A stretch of DNA of 34,256 nt from Deltaproteobacteria bacterium (GTDB lineage Bacteria; Desulfobacterota; GWC2-55-46; UBA9637): NCBI GenBank assembly GCA_030690165.1, contig JAUYHF010000014.1, positions 1 to 34,256 of the forward strand, given 5' to 3'. Both the position numbers and the translations under genes were made by a program. The first letter of the stretch is position 1, and each line of letters opens with the position of its first letter. This document shows positions 6,769 to 14,881 of this stretch, piece after piece. The notes under the pieces are model-generated. The model was not told the DNA's origin. It saw nothing but the letters and a program-made list of their open reading frames with translations, and made no database searches.

Positions 6769-8070
6769 ATGAATCTAATCGTAGTCGGTCTCAGTCATAA
6801 AACAGCGCCTGTTGAGATAAGGGAGAGGCTTTCATTTCCTGCCCAAACAATAGGCGAGCCGTTAAACAGGCTATGCACAGCCTATGAAATAAACGAAGGG
6901 GTTATTATATCCACATGCAACAGGGTTGAGGTATTTGCTGTTACGAGGGACATTGAAAAGGGGCTGTGGCAGGTAAAGAAGTTCTTATCAGAATATCACA
7001 ACATACCTCTGGAAGGATTAGATAAGCATCTTTATGCCTATACATCAGAAGATGCGGTAAGGCATATCTTCCGGGTTTCTTCAGGCATTGATTCAATGAT
7101 CATAGGAGAGCCGCAGATACTGGGTCAGGTAAAGGATGCCTATGGTTACGCCCTCCAGCACAAAACCGCCGGCGTTATAATGAATAAGCTTTTTCACAAG
7201 GCATTCTCGGTTGCAAAGAGGATCCGCACAGAGACAAAGATAGGCTCCAGCGCAGTCTCCGTAAGCTACGCAGCAGTGGAGCTGGCAAAAAAAATCTTTG
7301 GAACGCTTGAGGGCAAGATAGCTATGCTTATAGGCGCCGGAGAGATGGCTGAACTTGCAGCCAGGCATCTCCTTTCAAGCGGAGTGCAGGAGATAATCGT
7401 GGCAAACAGAACCTACGAAAAGGCTATAGAGATGGCCAAGGGCTTCAATGGCACGCCTATCATGTTCAGAGAGTTTACCCATTATCTTAAAAAGGTGGAT
7501 ATTGTCATTGCTTCAACTGCCGCGCCTAAATTCATAATACATCCTGAGCAGATAGAGGAGGTAATAAAGGAGCGAAAGAACCGGTCAATGTTTTTTATTG
7601 ACATCTCTGTTCCCCGGAATATAGACCCGCTTATAAACAATATAGATAACATCTACCTTTATAATGTTGACGACCTTCAGGGCGTTGTTGAGGCAAATTT
7701 AAAAGAAAGGGCAAAAGAGGCGAAAGAGGCTGAGGCAATTATCAATGAGGAATTGGGCAATTTCCATAGATGGGTCAAGTCCCTTGATGTGGTGCCGACC
7801 ATTGTGGCATTAAAGAAAAAATTTGAAGAGATAAGAAAGGGCGAGATGGAAAAGGCATTGTCAGGGATGAATAACCTGCAGGAAAAGGATAAAGAGACAA
7901 TAGACGCCATGACAAAGGCAATAATCAATAAGGTAGTTCACGACCCTGTAACCCATCTTAAAAAAGAGGCAAACAAGGTGGAGGGGGATTTTTATATAGA
8001 GGCGGCAAGAAAACTGTTTGATCTAGACGCAGAGGCAGATAAAGAGGCAAAAAAGGCTGAAGAAGGATAG
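6769..8070 (+). CDS. hemA: Glutamyl-tRNA reductase
   Basis: First committed enzyme of the C5 tetrapyrrole pathway: it reduces glutamyl-tRNA(Glu) to glutamate-1-semialdehyde using NADPH. The N-terminus GLSHKTAPVEIRERLSF is diagnostic, the catalytic cysteine is Cys50 in STCNRVEVFAV, the catalytic domain continues with 'SSGIDSMIIGEPQILGQVKD', the NADPH site is 'AMLIGAGEMAELAARHLL', and a helical dimerisation domain closes the 433-aa protein. ATG 6769 follows CAGAGG by about 8 nt. It starts the haem block, with hemC 21 nt downstream. The HemL aminomutase, needed next, is not in the window. Confidence 0.97.
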   Translation: MNLIVVGLSHKTAPVEIRERLSFPAQTIGEPLNRLCTAYEINEGVIISTCNRVEVFAVTRDIEKGLWQVKKFLSEYHNIPLEGLDKHLYAYTSEDAVRHIFRVSSGIDSMIIGEPQILGQVKDAYGYALQHKTAGVIMNKLFHKAFSVAKRIRTETKIGSSAVSVSYAAVELAKKIFGTLEGKIAMLIGAGEMAELAARHLLSSGVQEIIVANRTYEKAIEMAKGFNGTPIMFREFTHYLKKVDIVIASTAAPKFIIHPEQIEEVIKERKNRSMFFIDISVPRNIDPLINNIDNIYLYNVDDLQGVVEANLKERAKEAKEAEAIINEELGNFHRWVKSLDVVPTIVALKKKFEEIRKGEMEKALSGMNNLQEKDKETIDAMTKAIINKVVHDPVTHLKKEANKVEGDFYIEAARKLFDLDAEADKEAKKAEEG

Positions 8071-8091
8071 TTCCAAGAAGGAGAGTATAAA

Positions 8092-9060
8092 TTGAAAAGA
8101 AAGATTAAACTCGGCTCACGCGGTAGCCAGCTTGCATTGTGGCAGGCAAACTGGGTAAAGTCAGAGCTGGGAAAAAGATATAAGAACCTTGAAGTAGAGA
8201 TAATAAAGATCAAAACAACAGGAGATAAAATCCTTGATGTGCCTCTTGCAAAGGTCGGCGGCAAAGGGCTTTTTGTAAAAGAGATTGAAGAAGCTCTGCT
8301 GGGAAAAAGGATTGATCTGGCTGTGCATTCCATGAAGGATGTGCCGACTGATTTTCCCAACGGATTGCACCTTGCTGCAATTACAGAGAGGGAAGACCCA
8401 AGGGATGCGTTTATAATAAGTCAAAAGTTAAAAGTCAAAAGTCAAAAGTTTAAAGACCTGGCTTACGGCGCAAGTATCGGCACAAGCAGCCTTAGACGTT
8501 CATCTCAATTGCTTAATGTAAGACCTGATTTAAAGATTGAGCAGTTAAGAGGAAACCTTAACACACGTTTAAGAAAACTTAATGAAGGACACTTTGATGC
8601 AATCATCCTCGCAGCAGCGGGACTTAAAAGGCTCGGATGGTCTGAAAGGATTACCGAATACCTTTCACCCGAAATTAGCCTTCCTGCCATAGGTCAGGGC
8701 GCGCTTGGCATAGAGACAAGGATAGATGATAAAGAGATAAATGAACTGACGGCCTTTTTTGACCACCCGGCTACTTCTATTTCAGTAAGGGCAGAACGGG
8801 CGCTTTTAAAGAAACTCGAAGGCGGATGTCAGGTGCCAATCGCCGCATACGGAGAAGTTAAAAACAATCAGCTAAAACTCATTGGTCTGGTCGCGTCTAT
8901 AGATGGAAAAAGGATTATTAAAGATTCTATTACAGGCCAAATTGACAGGGCAGAGGCTATCGGCATAGAACTGGCGGAAAGACTTCTCAGTATGGGCGCA
9001 TGGGATATATTGAAAGAGGTTTATGAAACTGCGCCGCCCATGCAGGGCGGGGCGGGTTAA
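8092..9060 (+). CDS. hemC: Hydroxymethylbilane synthase (porphobilinogen deaminase)
   Basis: Polymerises four porphobilinogens into hydroxymethylbilane in the cytosol. Seen: GSRGSQLALWQANWVKSEL at the start, 'KGLFVKEIEEALL', 'DLAVHSMKDVPTDFPNGL', the arginine-rich substrate site 'GTSSLRRSSQLL' and 'QLRGNLNTRLRKL', and the dipyrromethane-cofactor cysteine Cys246 in GGCQVPIAAYG. The start is TTG 8092 with AAGAAGGAGAG upstream. Length is normal at 322 aa except for a lysine-rich insertion at residues 110-121, encoded by a heptanucleotide array (separate entry), between 'EDPRDAF' and the substrate loop. HemD is not next; the cellulose operon intervenes. Confidence 0.96.
   Translation: MKRKIKLGSRGSQLALWQANWVKSELGKRYKNLEVEIIKIKTTGDKILDVPLAKVGGKGLFVKEIEEALLGKRIDLAVHSMKDVPTDFPNGLHLAAITEREDPRDAFIISQKLKVKSQKFKDLAYGASIGTSSLRRSSQLLNVRPDLKIEQLRGNLNTRLRKLNEGHFDAIILAAAGLKRLGWSERITEYLSPEISLPAIGQGALGIETRIDDKEINELTAFFDHPATSISVRAERALLKKLEGGCQVPIAAYGEVKNNQLKLIGLVASIDGKRIIKDSITGQIDRAEAIGIELAERLLSMGAWDILKEVYETAPPMQGGAG
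8419..8453 (+). repeat. Heptanucleotide tandem array inside hemC
   Basis: Five consecutive 7-mers, AGTCAAA, AGTTAAA, AGTCAAA, AGTCAAA and AGTTTAA, fill 8419-8453 and encode SQKLKVKSQKFK within HemC. The unit is not a multiple of three, so gain or loss of one copy would shift the frame. The encoded segment falls in a surface loop by comparison with known HemC sequences (inference). Confidence 0.85.
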
Positions 9061-9099
9061 GATTTACAATTATATCTTAAAGGTGCGGGTTTACAAATA

Positions 9100-11397
9100 T
9101 TGCGAATCAAAAGAGATAAGTCAACCATCCCACAGGTGTTGCATTTGAACAAAGAAACCCTATTTCATATCGCGATATATCTCGCTGCATCCGCTTTAGT
9201 CTTTGCCATAATCTATTTTACGGATGCCTATCTGAATATTTCCCATGAGGCATCTATTAGTTGGGGGCTTCTGGCCATGGCCATCATTTTGAACAGGGTG
9301 GAGTCATTCAAGCATGTCCCCGGCAGGGTTATCTTCATATTTATAGCAGGGCTTATTACCTTAAGATATTTTATATGGAGGACATTTGATACCTTGATAT
9401 ATGTAGGTCCTCTGGATATGGTCGGCATGGCGCTTATCTATGCGGCTGAAGTGTATGCTGTAGCCATCCATTTTCTCGGCATGTTTGTCAGTCTATGGCC
9501 TCTGGAGCGGAGTCCCATGCCGCTTCCTGATGATCCATCTATACTTCCCACAGTTGACATCCTTATACCTACTTACAATGAATCTGAAGAGATTGTAAAA
9601 CTCACTGCAGTGGCTGCCACACAGATAGATTATCCCAAAGAAAAGCTGAATATATACATACTGGATGACGGCGCCACAACTGCCAGAAGAAATAATAAAG
9701 AGACATCTCAATCTGCATGGGAGAGATATCATCGCTTCAGCGGTATGGCGCAGGATTTAGACGTCCACTATATTGCAAGAGAAGAGAACATTCACGCCAA
9801 GGCAGGCAACTTAAATCATGCGCTGAAAAAGACCGGCGGAGACCTTGTCCTTATCCTTGACTGCGACCATGTCCCGACAAGGGATATTCTCAAGAATACG
9901 GTGGGCTATTTTTTAAAAGATAAGAAGCTCTTCCTCGCTCAGACACCACATTTCTTTATAAATCCGACAACCGTTGAGAAGAATATCGGTTCATTCTCAA
10001 ACGCCCCAGGTGAAAATGATATGTTCTATCACAGCGTGCATCTCGGCCTGGATTTCTGGAACGCCAGTTATTTCTGCGGCTCTGCAGCCCTTTTAAGAAG
10101 GAAATATTTAATGGAGATTGGAGGTATATCTGGACATACTATTACAGAAGATGCCGAGACATCACTGCATCTGCACAATAGAGGATATAATAGTGTGTTT
10201 ATCAAAAGGCCGATGATATGCGGCCTCTCTCCTGAGACATTTGACGATTATATCCAGCAGAGAAGCCGTTGGGCCCAGGGTATGACGCAGATATTAATCT
10301 TGGCAAATCCATTGCTGGCAAATAACCTTACAATACCACAAAAGCTCTGTTATTTTAATAGCAGCTTTTTCTGGCTTTTTAGCATCGCAAGGCTCATATT
10401 TTATTTAGGTCCTGCCCTATTTCTTATACTTGGGCTCAAGGTCTATCACGCATCTGTTGGTCAGATGCTTATCTATGCCCTCCCACATGTCATAAGCACC
10501 TTTGTGGTAATGGGCTTTTTCTACGGCAAGGTAAGGAGGCCATTCTTTTCAGAAATTTATGAGAGTGTGCAGTCAATATATCTCCTGCCTGCTGTTTTAT
10601 CTGTGATATTAAATCCGAGAAGGCCGACATTCAAGATTACGCCAAAGGGTAAAACGATAGAAAGCGAATTTACAAATCCAATGGCATCCGCCTTTTTGTT
10701 GGTTAGCCTAATAAATATTGTCGCTATTTTTTGGGCTGTATCTAAATGGGTAAATTATCCAATATACAGGGATGTTATATTTGTCACATTCTCCTGGTGT
10801 GTTTATAATACGTTACTGTCTCTGGCTACACTTGGCGCATTTCTTGAAAGAAGGCAGATGCGCAGCAATCATAGGGCAAAGGCTGCAGGAGAGGTAAGCA
10901 TATTGGAGCCAGACTCAAGAAAGTATATCAATGGACAGATCAGAGACCTTTCTATGACAGGCATTGGAATTGAGGTGAATGTACCGTTTTCTAATCCAGA
11001 GCCAGATAGGGATATTATGATAGCAGGGCATGATAGTTACGGCGAGAGGTATGAGTTTAAGGCAAAGGTCAGGGCAAATATAAAAAGGGGCAATAAGACT
11101 ATCTTGGGGCTTGAATTTATCGCTGACGATAAGGATACATTCGCAAAGGTAGTGAGATTTGTTTACGGCGACAGTCAAAGGTGGGTGGATATATTGGATT
11201 CCAGAACAGTATCCGCAAGTTCAACTGGCGACATGTATTATTTTGCCCAGAGAGGCGTTAAGGGGGCTGCAGCAAGTTTTATTTATCTCAATAATATGAT
11301 ATATGTTTTGCTGAAAAGATATTTGCAATCCCTGCGGATATGGATTAGATCATCCCATCCATGGATTAAGAAGGAGACAATTTATGAAGGTGAATAA
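9100..11397 (+). CDS. bcsA: Cellulose synthase catalytic subunit BcsA (GT2 + PilZ)
   Basis: Inner-membrane processive glycosyltransferase that polymerises UDP-glucose into beta-1,4-glucan and threads it through its own channel. Seen in order: N-terminal membrane helices; GT2 domain with ILIPTYNESEEI, ILDDGA (189-190), DCD at 254-256, TED at 349-351 and the Q(Q/R)xRW motif QQRSRW at 386-391; further helices; the gating-loop motif FKITPKGK (511-518); and a C-terminal PilZ domain with RSNHR (588-592) and DLSMTG (616-621), the c-di-GMP-binding RxxxR and DxSxxG pair. It should therefore be activated by c-di-GMP. The start is uncertain: TTG 9100 lacks a good ribosome site and downstream GTG/TTG codons exist. 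It overlaps bcsB by 14 nt. Confidence 0.95.
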   Translation: MRIKRDKSTIPQVLHLNKETLFHIAIYLAASALVFAIIYFTDAYLNISHEASISWGLLAMAIILNRVESFKHVPGRVIFIFIAGLITLRYFIWRTFDTLIYVGPLDMVGMALIYAAEVYAVAIHFLGMFVSLWPLERSPMPLPDDPSILPTVDILIPTYNESEEIVKLTAVAATQIDYPKEKLNIYILDDGATTARRNNKETSQSAWERYHRFSGMAQDLDVHYIAREENIHAKAGNLNHALKKTGGDLVLILDCDHVPTRDILKNTVGYFLKDKKLFLAQTPHFFINPTTVEKNIGSFSNAPGENDMFYHSVHLGLDFWNASYFCGSAALLRRKYLMEIGGISGHTITEDAETSLHLHNRGYNSVFIKRPMICGLSPETFDDYIQQRSRWAQGMTQILILANPLLANNLTIPQKLCYFNSSFFWLFSIARLIFYLGPALFLILGLKVYHASVGQMLIYALPHVISTFVVMGFFYGKVRRPFFSEIYESVQSIYLLPAVLSVILNPRRPTFKITPKGKTIESEFTNPMASAFLLVSLINIVAIFWAVSKWVNYPIYRDVIFVTFSWCVYNTLLSLATLGAFLERRQMRSNHRAKAAGEVSILEPDSRKYINGQIRDLSMTGIGIEVNVPFSNPEPDRDIMIAGHDSYGERYEFKAKVRANIKRGNKTILGLEFIADDKDTFAKVVRFVYGDSQRWVDILDSRTVSASSTGDMYYFAQRGVKGAAASFIYLNNMIYVLLKRYLQSLRIWIRSSHPWIKKETIYEGE

Positions 11398-13852
11398 GGT
11401 ATTTTTTTTCGTAAGTCTATTTTGCATGGCCGCTCCTGTTTTTGCCGCCGAAGAGGCCGCAGCCCCAGTTTCAGGCGCAGTTGCCGCCGTGGTAAAGACA
11501 GGCTCGCTGAGTGTCCGTGATAATCCTTCCTTAGACGGACATATCATCGGAAAGTTAAAAAATGGCGATATTGTTCAGGTCGTTGCGCACACGGCAGACA
11601 GGCAGTGGTATAAAATCATCTTCAAGGCCGCGGCAGGCGCATGGGTGTCAGCGAGGTTTGCGGCGCTGTCAGGCTCCGTTGATGCCCTGCCTGTTGCAGG
11701 GGGATCGGTGTCTGTCCCTGCCTCATTGTCCGGCGCCGGTGGAAAAACAGAAACCATGAAGATTTCCCTTGATAAACTTGCGCCATTCAAATCTGTGGAT
11801 CTAAGGTGCATAAATGGGGGATACACTGTATCGGTTCCAGTTCCGGAGAGATGGAAGGTTAAAAGAGTTGTTTTAAATATATCCTATGTAAACTCCTCAA
11901 ACCTTATAGCTGACAACTCACAGTTGATTGTCAGGTTTGATAATTCCATCCTCGGTCAGACTAAACTCTTTCCCCTTGCCCCTGAGGGAAAGATGAATCT
12001 GTCCATACCGGCCTCGCTTATGGACGCAGGCTACCATGACTTGGGCCTTCAGGCTGTTCAGCATTATACGCATAACTGCGAGCAGTTCTGCGCCCCTGAT
12101 TTGTGGACAACCGTCAATCTTGAAAAATCATTTCTGGAGATTGAATATATTCTTAAACCCATCCCATTAAAGTTATCCGAAATATCTAATTTTTTGTTTG
12201 ACCATAAGATACTTCCCGCCGGCAATGTAAACATAGTAATAGAAAATCTCTCATCGGAGAAGGCCACTCTGGCAGGCATTGCCGCATCAGGGATTGCCAG
12301 AAGATTTGATTACAGAAAGGTGTATTTTAATATATCAACGGATATCAAGGCAGGTTATGACAATGTAATTGTAGGGGATAAAAAATTTGTTCAAGCCCTT
12401 TTAAAAAAGAATAGTATAGGGCCTCTCATGATAGAAGGTCCGTTTTTAAAGATAATGCCTCTGCCTGCAGCAAACAGCCAGACTGGAACAGTTCAGATAG
12501 ACCCATTGCACGGCCTGCTCGTTGTTTCAGGAAGCAATGTAGAGGAGATAAAGGTTGCAGCGGCAACCTTTGCCAATATCACTATCCCATATCCTGGCAC
12601 AGACGAGATGACAGCGAAACAGTTCAATATGCCTGATATATCCCTTTACAGCGGCAAAAGGGTTTTGAGCTCTGATAAAACATATACCTTTAAAAAATTA
12701 GACTTCACCACCCATACATTTGAGGGCTTCAGCCCCGCGCCAATGGATATAAGATTCCGCCTCCCTGCTGACTTTCTCATAAAGCCGAATCAATATGCAA
12801 AGATAGTCCTTAACTTTACCTACGGCGCCGGGATGCGAAGCGATTCTGTTTTGAATATTATGCTTAATGGTAATATCATAAGGGTTATCCCTTTAAATAA
12901 TCCCGCCGGGGATTACATAGAGGGATACAGGGTGGAGCTCCCCACCTATCTGTTTAAGACAGGCTCAAATACTATAAAATTTATACCTATCTTGAACCCT
13001 GTGGCTAAAGAGTGCGACATTATCAGGGATGAGGGTTTTTTCCTGACAATCTTTGATAATTCCACCCTCCATTTTCCATCCATGCCGCATCTTATTGAGA
13101 TGCCGAAGATAGAGCTGTTCATGCTGGACGGCTTTCCCTTTACCCGCTGGCCTGACGGCCTTGAGTCAATAATCTATATAACCTCTAAAGACCTCTTTAT
13201 AGCGGAGGCCGCGCTGAATATTATCGGCATTATCACCCAGAAAAGCGGCTTTCCTTTATCCGGGCTCAAGGTCAGTTTTGAAAGGCCTAACTGGGATGGA
13301 GAGATTATCGTCATAGGCGATAGCGGGACCATCCCGGAAGACTTTTTAAAAGGGGCGCCGTTAAGGCTTGCAAAGGAGTCCACCGTTCCATATCCTGTGG
13401 CAAGGGGGTGGAAGGCTGAATCATCCCTTGCATCCAGCAGACAGATAAGCGGTCTCGGGCCAAATACCGGCGCTGTTATGGAATTTCAATCGCCATATAA
13501 AAAAGGGCGCACTGCGCTTTTATTTACAGGCGCATCTAAAAAGGAATTATTGTCATTAAGCCATGCCCTGATGGAGCCTGGCGTGGGGTCGCAGATGAAA
13601 GGGGACCTCAATCTCATTGACCTTAATGACCCGCCAAATTATAAAGTGAATGCAATAAGCGCAGGGGAAAGATATTTTACAGGCAAGGCAGGCAGGATTT
13701 CTAAAATAGACTACTACCTTTACACATACCCTTATCTCGCCTATCTCGCCGTGGCTCTCTTAGTCCTGATTTTGAGCCTGGCATTGTTTTTAATCTTGAA
13801 AAGATACAGGGCAAAGAGGATATTCAATGAAGATGCGGATAAAACTGATTAG
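11384..13852 (+). CDS. bcsB: Cellulose synthase subunit BcsB with an N-terminal SH3-like domain
   Basis: An 822-aa periplasmic subunit anchored by one C-terminal helix (about 785-805, YLAVALLVLILSLALFLILK) that partners BcsA and guides the glucan. It starts with a signal peptide (VFFFVSLFCMAAPVFA). Residues about 33-95 form a bacterial SH3-type domain (GSLSVRDNPSLDGHIIGKLK, then 'GDIVQVV', 'QWYKIIF', 'GAWVSARF'), which ordinary BcsB proteins lack. The BcsB body follows, with carbohydrate-binding-like jelly rolls and linkers: 'VNISYVNSSNL'-type strands, 'LDFTTHTFEGFSPAPMDIRF', 'LNFTYGAGMRSDSVLNIMLN' and 'NTIKFIPILNPVAKECD'. ATG 11384 has AAGGAGAC 7 nt upstream. It overlaps bcsA by 14 nt and bcsZ by 26 nt, so translation is coupled. 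Confidence 0.93.
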   Translation: MKVNKVFFFVSLFCMAAPVFAAEEAAAPVSGAVAAVVKTGSLSVRDNPSLDGHIIGKLKNGDIVQVVAHTADRQWYKIIFKAAAGAWVSARFAALSGSVDALPVAGGSVSVPASLSGAGGKTETMKISLDKLAPFKSVDLRCINGGYTVSVPVPERWKVKRVVLNISYVNSSNLIADNSQLIVRFDNSILGQTKLFPLAPEGKMNLSIPASLMDAGYHDLGLQAVQHYTHNCEQFCAPDLWTTVNLEKSFLEIEYILKPIPLKLSEISNFLFDHKILPAGNVNIVIENLSSEKATLAGIAASGIARRFDYRKVYFNISTDIKAGYDNVIVGDKKFVQALLKKNSIGPLMIEGPFLKIMPLPAANSQTGTVQIDPLHGLLVVSGSNVEEIKVAAATFANITIPYPGTDEMTAKQFNMPDISLYSGKRVLSSDKTYTFKKLDFTTHTFEGFSPAPMDIRFRLPADFLIKPNQYAKIVLNFTYGAGMRSDSVLNIMLNGNIIRVIPLNNPAGDYIEGYRVELPTYLFKTGSNTIKFIPILNPVAKECDIIRDEGFFLTIFDNSTLHFPSMPHLIEMPKIELFMLDGFPFTRWPDGLESIIYITSKDLFIAEAALNIIGIITQKSGFPLSGLKVSFERPNWDGEIIVIGDSGTIPEDFLKGAPLRLAKESTVPYPVARGWKAESSLASSRQISGLGPNTGAVMEFQSPYKKGRTALLFTGASKKELLSLSHALMEPGVGSQMKGDLNLIDLNDPPNYKVNAISAGERYFTGKAGRISKIDYYLYTYPYLAYLAVALLVLILSLALFLILKRYRAKRIFNEDADKTD

Positions 13853-14867
13853 CCTTGTTATAGCGCTGTCTGTCTGCAATACTGCTTATGGAGGAGAGGA
13901 TGCGGCGTTATGGGAGCGGTATAAGACAGATTTTATAAGCGAGGACGGAAGGGTGATAGATTATCATCAAAATCAGATAAGTCATTCCGAGGGGCAGGGT
14001 TATGGCATGATGCTGGCTGTTATTCATAATGACAGGGCTGTATTTGACAGCCTCTGGCTGTGGACAAAAAATAATATCAAGGTAAGGACAGATAATCTCT
14101 TTACCTGGAGTTGGGGCAAGAGATATGACGGACAATGGAGTGTAATTGATTACAATAATGCAACAGACGGCGATATCCTGATAGCCTACTCGCTTCTAAA
14201 GGCTTATGAAAAATGGAATGACAAAGGTTATAAAAACGAGACAGTAAAGATAATAGAAGATATAAGGAAAAAACTTGCCATAACATGGCAGGGGCATACA
14301 TTTTTACTGCCCAGCTATTATGGCTTTGTTAAGGAGAATGGTTTTGTATTAAATCCCTCTTATTTTATCTTTCCCGCCTTCCGCTACTTTGCTGAGGTAG
14401 ATGACAGGCTTTTCTGGGAAAAGGTTTATAAAGATAGTTTGTTCCTTATTACCCAATCCTGTTTTGGCAAACTGTGCCTTCCAGCGGACTGGGTAATCTT
14501 AAAAGATGAAAAGGTTTCAGTATATGAAAATAGTTCCTCTTACTTTGGCGCTGAGGCTATAAGGGTTTTGCTTTATATGTCATCGGAAAAGAAAGCGCAA
14601 TTTCCAAAAGGCGTTGATAAGATATTAGAGATGTATAAACAGATAGGCTACCTTCCATCACGGATAGATCTGGAAAAAGACAGCTTTTCATTAAAACCTG
14701 CCCCGGCAGGTTATTATGCCGTATATGCCCTGGCGGCAAAAAACATGGGCGATGATGTCTTAAGCAAAAGGCTCTTCAAAGAGGCAAGGGAGAGGTTAGA
14801 CGCTGAAGAAAAGAGCTATTATTCATTTAACCTGTATCTATTGGCAGTCAACGGATATCTGTTTTAG
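13827..14867 (+). CDS. bcsZ: Endo-beta-1,4-glucanase BcsZ (GH8)
   Basis: A 346-aa secreted glycoside hydrolase family 8 enzyme that cuts cellulose chains in the periplasm during export. A signal peptide (IKLISLVIALSVCNTAYG) precedes the mature start 'GEDAALWERYKTDFISEDGR'. The catalytic acid is Glu55 in ISHSEGQGYGMMLA, the family's strongest motif; 'FTWSWGKRYDGQWSVIDYNN' and 'ATDGDILIAYSLLKAYEKW' form the substrate cleft and contain the other conserved acidic residues. The C-terminus 'LKPAPAGYYAVYALAAKNMG' completes the alpha/alpha barrel. It begins inside the end of bcsB (26-nt overlap) and is followed 14 nt later by bcsG. Confidence 0.93.
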   Translation: MKMRIKLISLVIALSVCNTAYGGEDAALWERYKTDFISEDGRVIDYHQNQISHSEGQGYGMMLAVIHNDRAVFDSLWLWTKNNIKVRTDNLFTWSWGKRYDGQWSVIDYNNATDGDILIAYSLLKAYEKWNDKGYKNETVKIIEDIRKKLAITWQGHTFLLPSYYGFVKENGFVLNPSYFIFPAFRYFAEVDDRLFWEKVYKDSLFLITQSCFGKLCLPADWVILKDEKVSVYENSSSYFGAEAIRVLLYMSSEKKAQFPKGVDKILEMYKQIGYLPSRIDLEKDSFSLKPAPAGYYAVYALAAKNMGDDVLSKRLFKEARERLDAEEKSYYSFNLYLLAVNGYLF

Positions 14868-14881
14868 AGGCGACTTTCCAT

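Noticed and set aside
9061-9099. c-di-GMP riboswitch before bcsA
   Set aside because: The hemC-bcsA gap is only 39 nt, too short for the known riboswitch folds.
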